A program made the translations under genes and the position numbers. From positions 1 through 64,000 of the forward strand of contig CAMDHM010000005.1 in assembly GCA_945898195.1 (NCBI GenBank): a stretch of DNA of 64,000 bases, written 5' to 3'. Positions 36,794-45,288 of this stretch are shown in pieces; within the stretch, counting starts at the first letter, position 1; each line of letters begins with the position of its first letter. Source of the stretch: Pseudobacteriovorax antillogorgiicola (GTDB lineage Bacteria > Bdellovibrionota_B > Oligoflexia > Oligoflexales > RGVZ01). The notes under the pieces were generated by a model. It made no database searches. It had not been told where the DNA came from and worked only from the letters and a program-made list of their open reading frames with translations.

Positions 36794-37843
36794 GTGAATA
36801 ACGCATGCGGTTTTGTCCTCGCTGCCGGCTTTGGCACCAGGCTTCGTCCATTGACGACCGCTTTGCCGAAGCCAATGATTCGTTTTTTTGGAGCGCCGCT
36901 CCTGGACCTTGCGTTATTTCGCTTTGGGACTGCGGGCATCTCAAATATAGCCGTTAACGCCCACTATCTTGCCCATGAAATCGAGTCGGGGTTGAAGGCG
37001 TCGCCGTGGGGTAAGGACGTCAAACTTTCCATCGAAAGTCCTAATATCTTGGGCCGTGGCGGTGCCTATATTCCTTTGCGCAAATGGTTTGGAAAAAAAA
37101 CGATCATTGCCTACAACGGCGATATCATCAGCGACATTGACGTCGCAGCTGCGCTGGCCCATCACCGTGAAAAGCGTGCCCTCGCCACCATGGTGGTCCT
37201 TCCCAAACCACTCGGCCGAGACAACGCCGTCTACTGCGACGCCGATGGCTTTATTGGGAGCATTGCCAAAGTTCCACCCGCTTTCGGCGGCCCTTGGACG
37301 GCCCGTGGTTTTGCCTGCCTTCAAATTCTTGAACCTGAATTTCTTGATTTCTTACCGCAAGAAGGTGAGTCCGACATCTTGGATGCGTATGCCCAAGCCA
37401 CCGCGCAGGGACACGTTGTAACCAGCTTTGTGCACTTGGGTTTTTGGCATGATTTGGGAAGTCCAGCCCAATTGCTTCAGGCCCACCTTGACGTCTTTAA
37501 AAGCCCTCACGTCCGCCAGTTAGTCGCCGCCCTTGGCCTTGAAGCATTTCACGAGGCCCATCAATCGCAATTAAAAATGATCGCCACCGGCGATTCCTGG
37601 CACGACAAAGAAAGTGCCCTCTGCGTTGTTGGCCCTTCGTCGGTGATCCTTGGCAAGGAGGGTTTTGCCCGTTCAAGGGACGCCGCTGAATTGGGGCCAC
37701 TGGTGATAGTTGAGTCGGGATTTTCTACGAGCGGGCCTATCCGGATTAGCCGCTCTATTATTTACCGCTCTGCTGTGATTGATCACAAGACCACTCACAA
37801 CAACGCCATTTATGACCATTCACATATGATCAAATGTGACTAG
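36794..37843 (+). CDS. Sugar-1-phosphate nucleotidyltransferase (MurU/ManC-like)
   Basis: A 349-residue nucleotidyltransferase with the signature AAGFGTRLRPLTTALPKPM (10-28). The N-terminal 230 residues match MurU, and the pairing with AmgK argues for UDP-MurNAc synthesis. MurU proper is about 220 residues, whereas this protein has an extra 110 residues with repeated short hydrophobic turns (GPLVIVESGF, GPIRISRSII) like a left-handed beta-helix, as in GDP-mannose or glucose pyrophosphorylases. It could thus use another sugar. Start is GTG at 36794, 16 bp after amgK. Confidence 0.78.
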   Translation: MNNACGFVLAAGFGTRLRPLTTALPKPMIRFFGAPLLDLALFRFGTAGISNIAVNAHYLAHEIESGLKASPWGKDVKLSIESPNILGRGGAYIPLRKWFGKKTIIAYNGDIISDIDVAAALAHHREKRALATMVVLPKPLGRDNAVYCDADGFIGSIAKVPPAFGGPWTARGFACLQILEPEFLDFLPQEGESDILDAYAQATAQGHVVTSFVHLGFWHDLGSPAQLLQAHLDVFKSPHVRQLVAALGLEAFHEAHQSQLKMIATGDSWHDKESALCVVGPSSVILGKEGFARSRDAAELGPLVIVESGFSTSGPIRISRSIIYRSAVIDHKTTHNNAIYDHSHMIKCD

Positions 37844-38177
37844 TCTCTGATTGAACAGCAACCAACGGCTGTGCCTTCAGCGGGGGAGTGCTTGTGGTGA
37901 TCAAGGGTTGTGAGTAACGAATGTGATTAGGTAGCGACTAAGCAGGGAATGAGTGAGTTACTGACTAAGTGAATGAGTAAGCGCGGTCAAAAAGTCTGGT
38001 GAGTAAGGATCGTGATCAGGGGAGGCATCTGGTTCTGCGATATCAACTCCGGGAATCTTGGCCAGCGTGCTTTCTTGTACGAGAATAAGCTTCTGGTCCT
38101 TCGCTCTCACCGGTCGATTTCATAAAACTCTGCGCGTCCACATTTCAAACTGCGATGGCTCTGCACCGCGGAATCAT
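37844..38177. other. 334-bp intergenic region
   Basis: This gap lies between two convergent genes (the nucleotidyltransferase and the LysM lipoprotein). Its left half carries the degenerate TGASTRA repeats listed separately. I see no convincing open frame, tRNA or clear terminator in it. Confidence 0.6.
37911..38006 (+). repeat. Degenerate ~12-bp repeats of TGAGTAA/TGACTAA type
   Basis: Related heptamers recur at 37911 (TGAGTAA), 37924 (TGATTAG), 37935 (CGACTAA), 37950 (TGAGTGA), 37962 (TGACTAA), 37974 (TGAGTAA) and 38000 (TGAGTAA). Spacing is mostly 11-15 bp with 12 most common. This may be a worn tandem repeat or a cluster of protein-binding sites. TGA and TAA stops appear in several frames, consistent with non-coding DNA. 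Confidence 0.5.
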
Positions 38178-39185
38178 TCAAACGTTAAATGCGTTTCTCG
38201 AATAGGATTTATCACTATTCCACACACTCGCCAGGATTTTGGCACCGGCTTTGCCGCCTTCAATTTTTGATGCGAAACTACCGCCTGCTTTTTGGATCTT
38301 GTTCACAGTGATCTTCTCGGACACGTTCTTTTTCAAGGCTGCTGAAAGTTGATCTTGGGTTACGTAGTAGATGGTCGTGCCGGGGGTTAAATTGTCCGGA
38401 TCATCGATCATATCGTTTTGACGCCAGATTGATTTCCAATTGCGATGTTTGCCAAAGATTCTTTTTGAAATCGTTGCCAAGGTGTCGCCGTCTTGGACCA
38501 TCGTAACGCCGCGGCTCAGACTTTCATAAGTATGGGCAAAGGCCTTGGAAGAATCATCCAGAGCATAGTAAATCACATCCCCAGGGTAGATCCGGCTCGG
38601 GTTTGCCACCCCAGTCAAATCTGCCAATTCACGCCAGCGTTTCATGTCACCATAAACGCGGCCCGCGATTTTCGACAGCGTGTCTCCCTGCTGGACCACG
38701 TATGCCATCTTGGCGCCCATTTCTGGTAGACCAACCACACTCGGGGCTGCCGTTGCCGATGACGGCGCTGGCGTCGATGCCTGGGCCACGGGAGCCGCTG
38801 GATCCGCGACCGCAGCCGGAGCTGCCGCTGCGTTGCCAGGAGCCGCTGGATTTGCACCGTTCATATCGGAAATGATCGACTGCAATTCGCCTTCGGTTCC
38901 ATCACCACCTGCCGCCGCAGGTTCTCCGGCAGGTGCCGGCTCTTCCGCAACTGCGACTTCTCCACTAGCCGTGTCTGGCTGGCCGTTGTTAAGGGCGGTG
39001 TTCCCCGCCGGTACATTTCCCTCTTCGGCTGATGCTGCCTTATCAGAGCCATCTTCCGAAACATTCTCCTCCACTGCTTCTGTATCACCACCCTCAGACG
39101 CTGAGCTGCTGCAGCCCACGGCGCCAAAGTGAGCGATCAGAAAGAGTGTCGCCATTGTGAAATGGCGATACCATTTAATCCTCAT
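38178..39185 (-). CDS. LysM-domain lipoprotein
   Basis: A 335-residue lipoprotein. The signal peptide ends in the lipobox GAVGC with Cys25. Residues 26-150 are a low-complexity Ala/Pro/Glu/Gly linker. Two LysM domains follow: about 161-210 (VVQQGDTLSKIAGRVYGD to YPGDVIYY) and about 228-275 (MVQDGDTLATISKRIFGK to PGTTIYY). It should bind peptidoglycan while anchored in a membrane. It is divergent from rsmH, the first gene of the division cluster. Confidence 0.88.
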   Translation of the reverse strand: MRIKWYRHFTMATLFLIAHFGAVGCSSSASEGGDTEAVEENVSEDGSDKAASAEEGNVPAGNTALNNGQPDTASGEVAVAEEPAPAGEPAAAGGDGTEGELQSIISDMNGANPAAPGNAAAAPAAVADPAAPVAQASTPAPSSATAAPSVVGLPEMGAKMAYVVQQGDTLSKIAGRVYGDMKRWRELADLTGVANPSRIYPGDVIYYALDDSSKAFAHTYESLSRGVTMVQDGDTLATISKRIFGKHRNWKSIWRQNDMIDDPDNLTPGTTIYYVTQDQLSAALKKNVSEKITVNKIQKAGGSFASKIEGGKAGAKILASVWNSDKSYSRNAFNV

Positions 39186-39262
39186 ACTGCTACCTCCAAA
39201 AAAGTTAAAAAGCTAAACCACGATTTCTCTTCGGCGAGGGTTTGAAGTTTCTTTAATTTCCC

Positions 39263-39286
39263 GGCGGGAGAAATCCCGCCTATAAT
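39263..39286 (+). promoter_or_regulatory. GC-rich hairpin directly followed by TATAAT, upstream of rsmH
   Basis: GGCGGGA (39263-39269), loop GAAA and TCCCGCC (39274-39280) form a perfect 7-bp stem, and TATAAT follows at 39281-39286, 50 bp before rsmH. TATAAT matches a sigma70 -10 box, but no good -35 box is seen at 16-18 bp; the palindrome takes up that spacer. It may be an operator for the division cluster. Confidence 0.4.
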
Positions 39287-39335
39287 CATCTTCGAACAGA
39301 ATGTGCACCGTGCTCGGGGGCCGAGATAATCAATT

Positions 39336-40325
39336 ATGGATCAACCTGATAATTTTGCTGGAAATGGCTTTGGTCACGTAACGGTCTTACTGCACGAGGC
39401 TGCGACCTCTCTTAACCTCGCGCCAAATGGCGTTGCCGTGGACTGCACACTTGGCGGTGGGGGACACACGAGATTGCTTTTGGATGCCGTTGGCAAAAAC
39501 GGAAAAGTCCTCGCCTTTGACCGCGATTCCACGGCGATAGACCATGCCCGTAATTGTTTCTCGGCAGAGGTTGAATCGGGACAGCTTGTGCTCGTTCACA
39601 AGCCATTTTCAGAGATGGCGGAGCATGTCAGAGCGATCGGCTTGGCCGGTTCAATTGCTGGAATTTTGGCGGATCTTGGGGTGAGCAGCCCCCAGATCGA
39701 TGTCGGCGAGCGCGGCTTTTCATTCATTAAAGATGGGCCACTCGACATGCGCATGGACCCAAGCCGACCTGGAACGGCTGCCGATTTAATCAATACCGCC
39801 GACGAGCCAGAACTCGTCCGCATCATCCGGGATTTCGGCGATGAACCGATGGCGCGTCACTTTGCCAAAATGATTTGTCGGCAACGGGCCATCTCTCCCT
39901 TCCACACAACGTTGGAATTATCCAGTTACTTGGAGAGGCATTCACCCTATGGGTCAAAAAGCCGCAAACATCCGGCCACCAAAATTTTCCAAGCCATTCG
40001 CATTGCCATAAACGATGAACTTGGGGAATTGGACCGTTTCCTTGCGGGGGCTGTCCCCCTTTTAGCGTCAAAAGGCCGCCTTTCCATCATCTCCTTTCAT
40101 TCCCTTGAAGATCGTGCTGTTAAGCACTTTTTTGCTGGGGCGTCGGGTAAATTGAAACGCCAAGAACTTAGTCGACGCGTCGCCTTGCCCGAGGCGGAAA
40201 TTGATAAAATGGTTAATGCTCAAGGCAGGGTCGTTGCATCGTCAGAGGCAGAGCCCTCTGCGCAAGAGGTTGAAATTAATCCAAGGGCGCGAAGTGCGCG
40301 CCTTCGGGTTTTTGAAAAGGCCTGA
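39336..40325 (+). CDS. rsmH: 16S rRNA (cytosine-1402-N4) methyltransferase RsmH
   Basis: A 329-residue SAM-dependent methyltransferase (old name MraW) that modifies C1402 of 16S rRNA. The SAM motif is DCTLGGGGHTRLLLDAVG; further phrases are GILADLGVSSPQID, FSFIKDGPLDMRMDPS and ISFHSLEDRAVKHFF. It opens the division/cell-wall cluster. mraZ, which usually precedes it, is absent. Confidence 0.96.
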   Translation: MDQPDNFAGNGFGHVTVLLHEAATSLNLAPNGVAVDCTLGGGGHTRLLLDAVGKNGKVLAFDRDSTAIDHARNCFSAEVESGQLVLVHKPFSEMAEHVRAIGLAGSIAGILADLGVSSPQIDVGERGFSFIKDGPLDMRMDPSRPGTAADLINTADEPELVRIIRDFGDEPMARHFAKMICRQRAISPFHTTLELSSYLERHSPYGSKSRKHPATKIFQAIRIAINDELGELDRFLAGAVPLLASKGRLSIISFHSLEDRAVKHFFAGASGKLKRQELSRRVALPEAEIDKMVNAQGRVVASSEAEPSAQEVEINPRARSARLRVFEKA

Positions 40326-40354
40326 TTGAATTTTTTTTAGGGAGCGCACCAGAT

Positions 40355-40636
40355 ATGCCCTCACGGTTTGCCTCTTCCATGACCAACATGCCACTTTATG
40401 CGGTGGTTTTGATTGCGTTGGGCATTGCCTTTTTCAGGGTGCATCTTCGGGTCAAAACAACCCTCGTCGGGTATGACATTGGCCGCCTCAAGGCCACGGA
40501 GGGGCGCCTTCTTGCAGAAAAGAGCGAACTTAGCGTCGAACTCGCACGGCTGACCGGCAGGGATGCCCTTAAGGCACGAGAGGGTCTCGGCGAACCGGGT
40601 CTTTCACAGGACATTATATCCGGGGGACGCCATTGA
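40355..40636 (+). CDS. ftsL: Cell division protein FtsL-like
   Basis: A 93-residue single-pass protein: short N-terminus, transmembrane helix at about 12-28 and a leucine-rich coiled-coil region (33-68), as in FtsL, which forms a complex with FtsQ and FtsB. Sequence identity in this family is low, so the call leans on position between rsmH and ftsI. Its stop overlaps the TTG start of ftsI. Confidence 0.8.
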   Translation: MPSRFASSMTNMPLYAVVLIALGIAFFRVHLRVKTTLVGYDIGRLKATEGRLLAEKSELSVELARLTGRDALKAREGLGEPGLSQDIISGGRH

Positions 40637-42441
40637 ATACGCCTGCAGCTGCGCCGCGACTTTGGCTGTTCAAGTGTGCGGCGGTCGTCGTCTTTGGGGT
40701 TTTGGGGGTCCGGGCCACCTACCTCCACCTTTTTGCCCCTTCCGGAAAAAGCCTACAAGCCCTCGCCGATCGGCAGTATGAACTACAAGAAGACTTGCGC
40801 CCCTATCGTGGCGGCGTCTTTGACCGCCGGGAAGAACCGCTGGCCATCAGCATCCGGACGCCATCTTTGGCCGTGAACCCGAAGGTTTTCAATCCGGACC
40901 CGCGCCAAATTCGCAACATCGCCAGGATCCTCAATTTGACGCCCCAAGACGTTCAACTGATTTCAGCAAAATCTGGCTATTTTGCCTGGCTTCAACGGCA
41001 GGTGCATCACCGAGTTGCCGCGAAAATCATGGCCCTTGCCATCCCAGGTATTTATGAAATTACGGAATCTGCCCGCTACTATCCGGCCGGCCCCGCCGCT
41101 GCGCACCTACTTGGCTATGTTGGCTTGGACAATCGGGGGCTTCACGGCCTTGAACTTTTTTACGACCGCGAGTTGCGGGGTCAATCTCAACGAATCAAGG
41201 GAGCCAAGGATGCCAGGGGCCGAAGAATCTTCACCGGCGACGACCAGGCCGAACCCGAGGTCCCGGGCCATTCCCTGCACCTGACCTTAGATCGTGTCAT
41301 TCAGGAAATTGCAGAAGAGGCCCTGCGCAATGGAACCGAAAAGGCCAGAGCCAAAGGCGGCTTTGCCTTGGTTTCTGATCCGCACACAGGAAAAATCTTG
41401 GCGGTGGCCAATCATCCCTCCTTTGACCCAAATGATGTCCGCCAACTTAAGATCGACCAAACCCGCAATTCGGCCTTGCTCGACCAGTTTGAGCCAGGAT
41501 CCATCATTAAGCCATTTGTCCTAGCCGGTGCCTTAGAGCAAAAAAAGGTTCAACCCGAGCAGGTTTTTAATTGCGAGAACGGATCATACCGGGTTGGCGG
41601 CGTTACTTTCCACGACGATCATCCTGCCGATAAATTGACCGTGGCAGAAACGCTGGTTCGTTCCAGCAACATTTGCACCTACAAGATTGCCGAGACTCTT
41701 GGACGACAAAAGTTTTATGAAAATTACATGGCCTTTGGCTTCAACGGCAATTTGCCCGGAGCTACCAACGATGCCCACAACGGAACGGGCGACGGATCGG
41801 AACAAAACCTGCGCGCGCCCCCTTGGCCATCTGGACGTGTTAGCCATTTTGAAAAATGGCTGCCAATTCGTTTTGCAAACATCGCCTTCGGGCAGGGTAT
41901 GACCACCACGGGCCTTGAACTTGTCCAAGCCTACGGCGCCCTTGCCAACGGCGGAAACCTGATGCGCCCAACCCTTATCGACCGCATCGAAGCGGCCGAC
42001 GGCAGCGTGCTCGCCTCCTTTCACCCAGAGGTGGTCCGGCGCGTCATTTCTCCTGAGGTCGCCAATGCCATGCGTAAAATGCTGTCACGAGTGGTAACCG
42101 ACAAACACGGCACGGGCAGCAAGGCCATGACGGCGTCGTATTCCGTGGCTGGAAAAACGGGCACAGCGCAAAAAGTCGACCCCGTGCGTCGAACCTATTC
42201 TGCCGACAAGCGGATCGCCTCGTTTGTCGGATTTGCGCCGGTTGAAGATCCTTACCTGGTAATTCTTGTTGTGATTGACGAACCGCGCGAACGACCCGCC
42301 TACGGCGGATTATGGGCAGCTCCTGTTTTTTCTGAAATTGCGCAAAAGTCGCTTAAGTATTTGAATGTTGCCCCGGACCTGGAAGAAAACAATCTGATGA
42401 TTTCATCGGGGGAATCTTCGACCCCATCAGGGAGGCTTTGA
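40633..42441 (+). CDS. ftsI: Septal peptidoglycan transpeptidase (PBP3/FtsI)
   Basis: A 602-residue class B penicillin-binding protein. It has an N-terminal transmembrane helix (about 12-32), a dimerisation domain, then the transpeptidase domain with SIIK near 290 (active-site serine), SSN near 343 and KTGTA near 507. It cross-links septal peptidoglycan together with FtsW. Start TTG overlaps the ftsL stop (TTGA). Confidence 0.95.
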   Translation: MNTPAAAPRLWLFKCAAVVVFGVLGVRATYLHLFAPSGKSLQALADRQYELQEDLRPYRGGVFDRREEPLAISIRTPSLAVNPKVFNPDPRQIRNIARILNLTPQDVQLISAKSGYFAWLQRQVHHRVAAKIMALAIPGIYEITESARYYPAGPAAAHLLGYVGLDNRGLHGLELFYDRELRGQSQRIKGAKDARGRRIFTGDDQAEPEVPGHSLHLTLDRVIQEIAEEALRNGTEKARAKGGFALVSDPHTGKILAVANHPSFDPNDVRQLKIDQTRNSALLDQFEPGSIIKPFVLAGALEQKKVQPEQVFNCENGSYRVGGVTFHDDHPADKLTVAETLVRSSNICTYKIAETLGRQKFYENYMAFGFNGNLPGATNDAHNGTGDGSEQNLRAPPWPSGRVSHFEKWLPIRFANIAFGQGMTTTGLELVQAYGALANGGNLMRPTLIDRIEAADGSVLASFHPEVVRRVISPEVANAMRKMLSRVVTDKHGTGSKAMTASYSVAGKTGTAQKVDPVRRTYSADKRIASFVGFAPVEDPYLVILVVIDEPRERPAYGGLWAAPVFSEIAQKSLKYLNVAPDLEENNLMISSGESSTPSGRL

Positions 42442-42487
42442 GATCGCTACCAGATCGCCAGCGCAGCTAGCAACCAAGCACATCGCT

Positions 42488-44029
42488 TTGTGCCTTGAAC
42501 AAGCCGGACTTTTGATATGGTCTTCGGGCCTTTCAGACCTTGACCGAAGGGTCCACAACACGCCATCAAGCAAAGACGCCGGGCCTTCGTCGTGCTTTAT
42601 CATGTTCAAGGGAACAAAGGCCGACAGCCACAACTTTGCCGATGATGCCCTCGCTCGGGGATGCCGCATCTTCGTCGGCGACAACCAAGCTACAATGAAT
42701 GCGCTTCGCGACCGCGCCGATCATAAGGTCACGCTATTTTTCGTAAAAAATTCCCGTGCTGCCTGGGCGTTTCTCGAAGCCCTCGCCAATGGGAATCCGC
42801 AAAATCATATGAAGCTTGCCGCCGTAACTGGAACTAACGGCAAAACTAGCACTGTTTGGCTAATGCGAGGCCTTCTCGACCAAACCAGTCACTCTATGAT
42901 GACCCTTGGCACGTTAGGCATGTACTTTAAAAATCGGTATCTTCCGACCGCCCACACGAGCCCAGACCCAGATTATCTTTATCCTGCCCTGGCCAACGCT
43001 CGCGCGGCTGGCGCGGATGCCTGTGGCATGGAAGTCTCCTCGCACAGCTTGGCTCAAGAAAAAATCAGGCCCCTGTTTTTTGATTTCGCGGCCTTTACGA
43101 GTTTCTCCCGCGACCACCTGGATTTTCATGGAACCGAGGACGATTATTTTGCCGCTAAGTGCCGGTTATTCACCTCGCAGCTATCGGAAAACCCTCGGAT
43201 TGCCCTCCATCATTCGATCGCGGGGCGGGTTGCATCTTTCGGTTTTAGTTTGAAGGTGCCCGCAGATTCTTGGGTTTACGGCCTGGATTTTGCGCCACAA
43301 AATTGGCTTACGTGGAACCAACTCTCGGCCACGATCCTCGGAGAATCGCCGTCTGGAACCGAAATCGAATTGCTGTTACGTCCCAAAGGAGAGGCCGTCC
43401 TTCGCTTTCGCGGCACGCTACCGGTTTTTGGTTCGGTTTTTATCGAAAATTTCATGGCTGCTTTTTTGGCTGCAAATAAAATATCTGGCTCATGGCCAGA
43501 ACCGTCGACCTGGGTGGCCTTGAAGCCGGTTCCCGGTCGCATGGAGCTGGTCCCCTCGTCCGCCCCTGGCCCTTTGGTCTTTGTTGACTACGCTCACACA
43601 CCCGACGCGCTATCCCAAGTTGTTGGATTTGCTTCCAAAATTGCTGTTTCTAAAAAGTCAAAGTTGTGGTGCGTTTTTGGCTGCGGCGGCGAGCGCGACC
43701 AAGGAAAACGTCCCCTCATGGCACGTGCCGCTGCCAGCTCGGCCGACGCCGTGATCGTCACGTCGGACAATCCGAGGTCGGAGGATCCTGAAAAAATTAT
43801 CGATCAAATCCTGGCCGGCTTTACGGACCGTTTTCGCGCCGACCACGTGCAAAGGATCAGCCCTCGTGACGCTGCCATCCAATTTGCGGTCAACCATGCG
43901 GCTCAGGACGACGTCATTGTCATTGCCGGCAAGGGGCACGAGGTGTTTCAGGAAGTTTCTGGGCGCAAGTATCCCTTTGACGACCGCGAGGTTGCGGCCA
44001 ATGCGCTTCACGCACGGAAAAAATTATGA
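42488..44029 (+). CDS. murE: UDP-MurNAc-tripeptide synthetase MurE (meso-DAP type)
   Basis: A Mur ligase of about 513 residues with ATP motif GTNGKTS near 115 and DNPR near 428, the motif that selects meso-diaminopimelate. It adds the third residue of the peptidoglycan stem peptide. The TTG at 42488 gives a normal N-terminus but has no ribosome-binding site nearby. A strong GGGAGG at 42430-42435 stands 7 bp before an in-frame ATC at 42443 that would add 15 residues, so the true start is unsettled. The stop overlaps murD by 4 bp. Confidence 0.93.
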   Translation: MCLEQAGLLIWSSGLSDLDRRVHNTPSSKDAGPSSCFIMFKGTKADSHNFADDALARGCRIFVGDNQATMNALRDRADHKVTLFFVKNSRAAWAFLEALANGNPQNHMKLAAVTGTNGKTSTVWLMRGLLDQTSHSMMTLGTLGMYFKNRYLPTAHTSPDPDYLYPALANARAAGADACGMEVSSHSLAQEKIRPLFFDFAAFTSFSRDHLDFHGTEDDYFAAKCRLFTSQLSENPRIALHHSIAGRVASFGFSLKVPADSWVYGLDFAPQNWLTWNQLSATILGESPSGTEIELLLRPKGEAVLRFRGTLPVFGSVFIENFMAAFLAANKISGSWPEPSTWVALKPVPGRMELVPSSAPGPLVFVDYAHTPDALSQVVGFASKIAVSKKSKLWCVFGCGGERDQGKRPLMARAAASSADAVIVTSDNPRSEDPEKIIDQILAGFTDRFRADHVQRISPRDAAIQFAVNHAAQDDVIVIAGKGHEVFQEVSGRKYPFDDREVAANALHARKKL

Positions 44030-45288
44030 CGGTAGGTAGAATTTTAATCATTGGCGGCGGAGTGAGCGGCCTTGCAGCGGCGCGACTCGCTCGAAAAATT
44101 GGTTTCCTTGTTCGGATTTCTGACCGAACTGTGATGCCCGCCGAAAAAAAATCCTCCCTGCTGGCGCTTGGCATTGAGGTCGCAGACGGTGGTCACGACG
44201 ACCTCCATCTTAACGGTGTCACGGCGGTGGTGGTGTCGCCCGGCGTGCGCGCCGATCACCCGCTTTGCGAGGTTGCGCGCAAGGCAAACATTCCGATTCA
44301 TTCGGAAATTGATTTTGCCCTTCAACACTACGGCGGCCGCATTGTGGCTGTCACGGGCACCAACGGAAAATCCACCACGGTATCGATGATAGGGCATATT
44401 TTAGACCGACTAGGAATCGAAGTTTCCGTCGGCGGAAATCTCGGAGACCCCCCCAGTGCGATGGTTTATCGAGATGACTTGAAGCCAACGTTGGTGCTGG
44501 AATTATCCTCCTACCAGCTAGAACAAAGTGCCCCACATCCCGCTGAGGCCGCCGCCTTTACCAGCTTTTCCAACGATCACATTGAACGCCACGGAACGTT
44601 GGCTGCGTATATGGCGGCAAAATGGCGCGTTTTTGACTGGGTGAAGCCTGGTGGGGTTTGTCTACTGACGAAAGACGTTGCGATCGCGGCAAAGTCTTGC
44701 GGAATGGTTCGGCGGAACGACGTCACGTGGGTCGAAGTTGCTGGGCGCCACCATGAAATCAATGCCGAGATCTCCACTCGGGTCGTTGCGCATTTAATGC
44801 AGCGCAGTGACCTCGATGCACTAGCCGCTTTCCTTTCTAATTTTCAGGGGCTTCCATTTCGCTGCGAACTGATTGGCACCATTGCGGGAAGGCCGGTCAT
44901 TAACGACAGCAAGTCGACTAACTGTGAATCAACCTGCGCGGCCCTTGCTGGATTAATCGAGCCCGCAATTTTACTGATGGGGGGCAAGGGCAAAAGGGAA
45001 AGTTACCGCTCCGTCACTACTTGGGCAGGGCAGATCCATATTCTGATCTGCTTTGGCGAATCGGGACAATCTATTGCTGATGAGTTATTCTTGCCACTGA
45101 AGGGCTTGGGGACGGAAACCGTCTTTTTCCCAACCATGCGCGAGGCTGCGCTGCACGCGGCACGGATGGCGAAGCAACATCGTTGCGGCATCTTGTTCTC
45201 GCCGGGCTGCGCCAGCTTTGACGAATTCCGCAACTTTGAACACCGCGGACAGGAATTCAATGACGTCATCCATGGAACTCTTGATTGA
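44026..45288 (+). CDS. murD: UDP-MurNAc-L-alanine:D-glutamate ligase MurD
   Basis: A 420-residue Mur ligase with an N-terminal Rossmann-like GGGVSGLAAARLA and ATP motif GTNGKSTT near 111. ELSSYQLEQ and DSKSTNCEST are MurD-specific. It adds D-glutamate to UDP-MurNAc-L-Ala. It follows murE directly (ATGA overlap), whereas murF and mraY normally stand between them. Confidence 0.95.
   Translation: MTVGRILIIGGGVSGLAAARLARKIGFLVRISDRTVMPAEKKSSLLALGIEVADGGHDDLHLNGVTAVVVSPGVRADHPLCEVARKANIPIHSEIDFALQHYGGRIVAVTGTNGKSTTVSMIGHILDRLGIEVSVGGNLGDPPSAMVYRDDLKPTLVLELSSYQLEQSAPHPAEAAAFTSFSNDHIERHGTLAAYMAAKWRVFDWVKPGGVCLLTKDVAIAAKSCGMVRRNDVTWVEVAGRHHEINAEISTRVVAHLMQRSDLDALAAFLSNFQGLPFRCELIGTIAGRPVINDSKSTNCESTCAALAGLIEPAILLMGGKGKRESYRSVTTWAGQIHILICFGESGQSIADELFLPLKGLGTETVFFPTMREAALHAARMAKQHRCGILFSPGCASFDEFRNFEHRGQEFNDVIHGTLD

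Noticed and set aside
38058-38270. 70-codon forward frame at the end of the LysM gene
   Set aside because: Half of it is antisense to the LysM lipoprotein C-terminus and it has no ribosome-binding site or similarity.
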